9,863 nt of DNA from an uncultured Lachnospira sp. (GTDB taxonomy: Bacteria; Bacillota; Clostridia; Lachnospirales; Lachnospiraceae), in the NCBI GenBank assembly GCA_910587485.1, contig CAJUKN010000038.1, positions 1-9,863 on the forward strand, given 5' to 3'. The number at the start of each line of letters is the position of its first letter. Position 1 is the first letter of the stretch. Positions 7,773-9,863 of this stretch are shown piece after piece. The notes under the pieces are model-generated. The model was not told the DNA's origin, did not search any database, and saw only the letters and a list, made by a program, of their open reading frames with translations. Position numbers and translations under genes: made by a program.

Positions 7773-9317
7773 GTGAATAGAGAAAAGGTTATTGTTATTG
7801 ATTTTGGTGGTCAGTATAATCAGCTTGTGGCAAGACGTGTACGTGAATGTAATGTATATTGTGAAATTTATTCATATAAGACCGATTTGTCTTTGATTAA
7901 AGAAATGAATCCAAAGGGAATTATATTAACAGGAGGACCTAATAGTTGTTATGAAACAGGCGCTCCTAGCTGTACAAAAGAATTATTTGAATTAGGGATT
8001 CCAGTTTTGGGACTTTGTTATGGTGCGCAGTTAATGATGCTTGTTCTTGGTGGAAAAGTTACAAAAGCATCTGTTCAAGAGTATGGTAAAACAGAAGTTA
8101 AGGTAGATACATCATCACCATTATTTACAGAAGTTGCACCAACAACAATATGTTGGATGAGCCATTCAGATTATATTTTAGAAGTTGCACCAGAATTTGA
8201 TATTGTTGCGCATACAGTAGATTGTCCGGTTGCTGCTGCCCAAAATAAAGAGAAAAATCTTTATGCAATCCAATTTCACCCTGAGGTACTTCACACACAA
8301 GAAGGTTCAAAAATGCTCTTTAATTTTGTGAGGAATATTTGTGGTTGTGAAGGCTCATGGAAAATGGATGCATTCGTAGAAAATACGATTAATGAAATAC
8401 GTGATAAAATTGGCGATAAAAAGGTACTTCTTGCGCTTTCAGGAGGAGTTGATTCGTCTGTGGCAGCAGGACTTTTATCAAGAGCAGTTGGCAAACAGCT
8501 TACCTGTGTATTTGTAGACCATGGGCTTCTTCGTAAAAATGAAGGAGATGAAGTGGAGAATGTCTTTGGTGCTAAAGGTTCATTTGAATTAAATTTTATT
8601 CGTGTCAATGCAAAAGACCGATATTATAAAAAATTAGAAGGGGTTATTGAACCTGAGAAAAAAAGGAAGATTATTGGTGAGGAATTTATAAGAGTATTTG
8701 AACAAGAGGCAAAAAAAGTTGGTGTCGTAGATTTTCTTGCACAGGGAACTATATATCCAGATGTTGTTGAGAGTGGACTTGGAGGAGAGTCTGCTGTTAT
8801 CAAATCGCATCACAATGTTGGTGGTCTTCCTGATTTTGTAGACTTTAAAGAAATTATTGAGCCACTTAGAATTTTATTTAAGGATGAAGTTCGTAAGGTT
8901 GGGCTTGAACTTGGAATACCTGAAAGTCTTGTATATAGACAGCCATTTCCAGGTCCAGGTTTAGGGATTCGGATTATTGGTGAGGTGACAGCCGAAAAAG
9001 TCCATATTGTGCAGGAAGCCGATGCCATATATCGTGAAGAAATAGCAAAAGCAGGTCTTGACCGCTCTATTGGACAGTATTTTGCTGCATTAACAAATAT
9101 GCGTTCAGTTGGCGTTATGGGTGATGAGCGAACATATGATTATGCTGTAGCTTTACGAGCAGTCAATACAGTTGATTTTATGACGGCTGAAAGTGCCAAT
9201 ATACCATTTGAAGTCTTGCAGGTGGTAATGAGTAGAATTATCAATGAGGTTCGAGGAGTAAATAGGGTGTTTTATGATTTGACTAGTAAACCACCGGGAA
9301 CGATTGAGTTCGAATAA
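7773..9317 (+). CDS. guaA: GMP synthase (glutamine-hydrolysing)
   Basis: GuaA converts XMP to GMP using ATP and glutamine, the last step of guanine nucleotide synthesis, in the cytosol. The 514-residue protein is full length. The N-terminal class I glutamine amidotransferase domain (about 1-190) has the nucleophile C82 in GLCYGAQ and the partners H169 and E171 in FHPEV. The ATP-pyrophosphatase domain follows with the PP-loop SGGVDSS (223-229). The C-terminal dimerisation domain has PFPGPGLGIR (391-400) and ends in the characteristic SKPPGTIEFE. The start is GTG behind GGAGG. It stands alone, separated from the preceding decayed gene by 265 AT-rich bases and convergent with the acetyltransferase downstream. 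No riboswitch was seen in the leader. The 3' end is a known integration site for genomic islands in other bacteria, relevant to the odd sequence right after the stop codon. Confidence 0.98.
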   Translation: MNREKVIVIDFGGQYNQLVARRVRECNVYCEIYSYKTDLSLIKEMNPKGIILTGGPNSCYETGAPSCTKELFELGIPVLGLCYGAQLMMLVLGGKVTKASVQEYGKTEVKVDTSSPLFTEVAPTTICWMSHSDYILEVAPEFDIVAHTVDCPVAAAQNKEKNLYAIQFHPEVLHTQEGSKMLFNFVRNICGCEGSWKMDAFVENTINEIRDKIGDKKVLLALSGGVDSSVAAGLLSRAVGKQLTCVFVDHGLLRKNEGDEVENVFGAKGSFELNFIRVNAKDRYYKKLEGVIEPEKKRKIIGEEFIRVFEQEAKKVGVVDFLAQGTIYPDVVESGLGGESAVIKSHHNVGGLPDFVDFKEIIEPLRILFKDEVRKVGLELGIPESLVYRQPFPGPGLGIRIIGEVTAEKVHIVQEADAIYREEIAKAGLDRSIGQYFAALTNMRSVGVMGDERTYDYAVALRAVNTVDFMTAESANIPFEVLQVVMSRIINEVRGVNRVFYDLTSKPPGTIEFE

Positions 9318-9363
9318 ACAAAAATGCTTAGTAAGCCCAGTGTTTATGCGGGTTTGCGGCATT

Positions 9364-9379
9364 TCAAAAGGTCTTTTGA
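9364..9379. repeat. Perfect palindrome with 7-base arms
   Basis: TCAAAAG (9364-9370) and CTTTTGA (9373-9379) are exact inverted repeats around a 2-base centre GT. The loop is too short for a normal RNA hairpin, so a protein-binding site is more plausible than a terminator. It overlaps the first copy of the tandem 9-mer. Confidence 0.5.
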
Positions 9380-9395
9380 TAACAAATTGATAACA
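9376..9395 (+). repeat. Tandem 9-mer TTGATAACA, two copies
   Basis: TTGATAACA occurs at 9376-9384 and again at 9387-9395, with 11 bases between starts, about one helical turn. Phased short direct repeats like this are typical of DNA-binding sites, for example recombinase arm sites, but the binding protein is unknown. Confidence 0.6.
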
Positions 9396-9489
9396 GTCGT
9401 TTGAGTGCGATTATTCTTACTGTCAAGTGGTTTGTTGGTGGGAGAATGATTTGCAAGAGGTTTGGACGGCTGAAATAAATCCATATTAG

Positions 9490-9540
9490 AAACGCCCTTA
9501 GCTGTGGGTAGGAATTCATGGCTAAGGGCGTTTTGTTGTG
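9490..9540 (+). terminator. Strong hairpin terminator between the convergent genes
   Basis: AAACGCCCTTAGC (9490-9502) pairs without mismatch to GCTAAGGGCGTTT (9521-9533), and the stem can extend inward through weaker pairs (TGTG with CATG). On the plus strand it is followed by TTTTGTTGTG and a further T run at 9541-9546. On the minus strand it lies about 35 bases past the acetyltransferase stop and is followed by only three T, so it may act in both directions but better on the plus strand. It is 173 bases from the guaA stop, unusually distant for a dedicated guaA terminator. Confidence 0.8.
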
Positions 9541-9568
9541 TTTTTTGATTAGTGAATTGGGGTGATGG

Positions 9569-9863
9569 TTAAAGCGGTTTTTCCATAATGTAATTCGTCA
9601 AGGGGATATTTGACCTGATTACCTGCTGTTCTTTAATTATGTTATATCCTCTGTGAAGAAAGAACGGCTTTGCAGTGATGGAAGCATGTGTGGTTATTTT
9701 GCTTACCTCAAAAGCGTGTTCCAGTTTATCGCAGATAGCGGCGGCAATCCCTTGGCTTTGATAGTCCTTGTGGACATAAAGTCTGTCAAGGTAGCCTGTT
9801 TTGTCAATATCGCCAAACCCTGCTATGATGCCGCCTTTTATGGCAACAAGTGAGAAATGCTCG
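9569..9863 (-). CDS. GNAT-family N-acetyltransferase, C-terminal part (runs off the window)
   Basis: On the minus strand an open frame enters at the right edge (first full codon ending at 9862) and stops at TAA (9569-9571). It gives 97 residues with no start in the window. It reads as the C-terminal two thirds of a GCN5-related acetyltransferase, which transfers acetyl from acetyl-CoA to an amine. The beta-strand VAIKGGIIAGFGDID and LDRLYVHKDYQSQGIA are the core and motif A, where Q-S-Q-G-I-A is the pyrophosphate-binding turn. HASITAKPFFLHRGYNII matches the motif B region, and the protein ends in a YIMEKPL strand. The form resembles the PhnO/YafP-like group; the substrate is unknown. GC is about 43% by my count, above the rest of the window, with more GCC, GGC and CTG codons, suggesting a different history. 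It converges on guaA. Confidence 0.88.
   Translation of the reverse strand, partial: EHFSLVAIKGGIIAGFGDIDKTGYLDRLYVHKDYQSQGIAAAICDKLEHAFEVSKITTHASITAKPFFLHRGYNIIKEQQVIRSNIPLTNYIMEKPL

Larger units (their letters stand above)
9318..9489. other. Non-coding junction after guaA, possible relic of an integrated element
   Basis: This stretch between guaA and the strong hairpin has no convincing gene and is visibly less AT-rich than the guaA leader. It carries a palindrome (9364-9379), a tandem 9-mer (9376-9395) and a weak nested stem. In the nested stem, AAATGC (9322-9327) pairs with GCATTT (9359-9364), and inside it AAGCCC pairs with GGGTTT; read on the minus strand, this hairpin would be followed by a T run. 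That fits an attachment region or the remains of an element's end, but no integrase is present in the window. Confidence 0.35.

Noticed and set aside
9344..9484. Minus-strand open frame of 46 codons starting at an ATG (9482-9484) in the guaA junction
   Set aside because: It has no good ribosome-binding site, starts right beside the hairpin arm, and resembles no protein I know. It could be a fragment of an integrase tail, but that cannot be supported from this sequence.

Overview
The window looks like chromosomal DNA from a low-GC Gram-positive anaerobe of the Clostridia, most likely near the Lachnospiraceae. The evidence is the AT-rich composition, purine-rich ribosome-binding sites (GGAGG, AGAGAGG), a Bacillus/Clostridium-type LexA box, and the style of the UvrA, UvrB and GuaA proteins. 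The taxon is an inference from content, because no rRNA is present.

Layout: (1) 1-698 is the C-terminal part of an ABC-transporter solute-binding protein whose reading frame appears broken near base 50-60. It ends in a clear intrinsic terminator (715-756). (2) 722-5772 holds the excision-repair genes uvrB and uvrA, transcribed together and 46 bases apart. A candidate promoter precedes them, and a near-consensus LexA/SOS operator lies inside the hairpin region of the upstream terminator. (3) 5841-6500 is a HAD-family phosphatase of the beta-phosphoglucomutase-like type, probably the tail of the same transcript. (4) 6618-7507 is very AT-rich and holds one unrecognised gene of about 295 codons, apparently inactivated by an in-frame stop and a later frameshift. 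(5) 7508-7772 is an AT-rich leader with no recognisable purine riboswitch. (6) 7773-9317 is an intact guaA (GMP synthase). (7) 9318-9568 is a non-coding junction with a tandem 9-mer, a palindrome and a strong hairpin. (8) 9569-9863 on the minus strand is the C-terminal part of a GNAT acetyltransferase with higher GC than its surroundings.

The functional core is DNA repair: UvrA and UvrB find and verify bulky lesions, and the upstream operator fits damage induction. guaA makes GMP and is separate from the repair unit. The 3' end of guaA is a known integration hotspot, and the composition change and repeats just beyond it suggest an old element boundary, although no integrase is visible. I see no convincing new multi-gene system. 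The best leads are the operator-in-terminator arrangement before uvrB, the decayed orphan gene, and the guaA junction.
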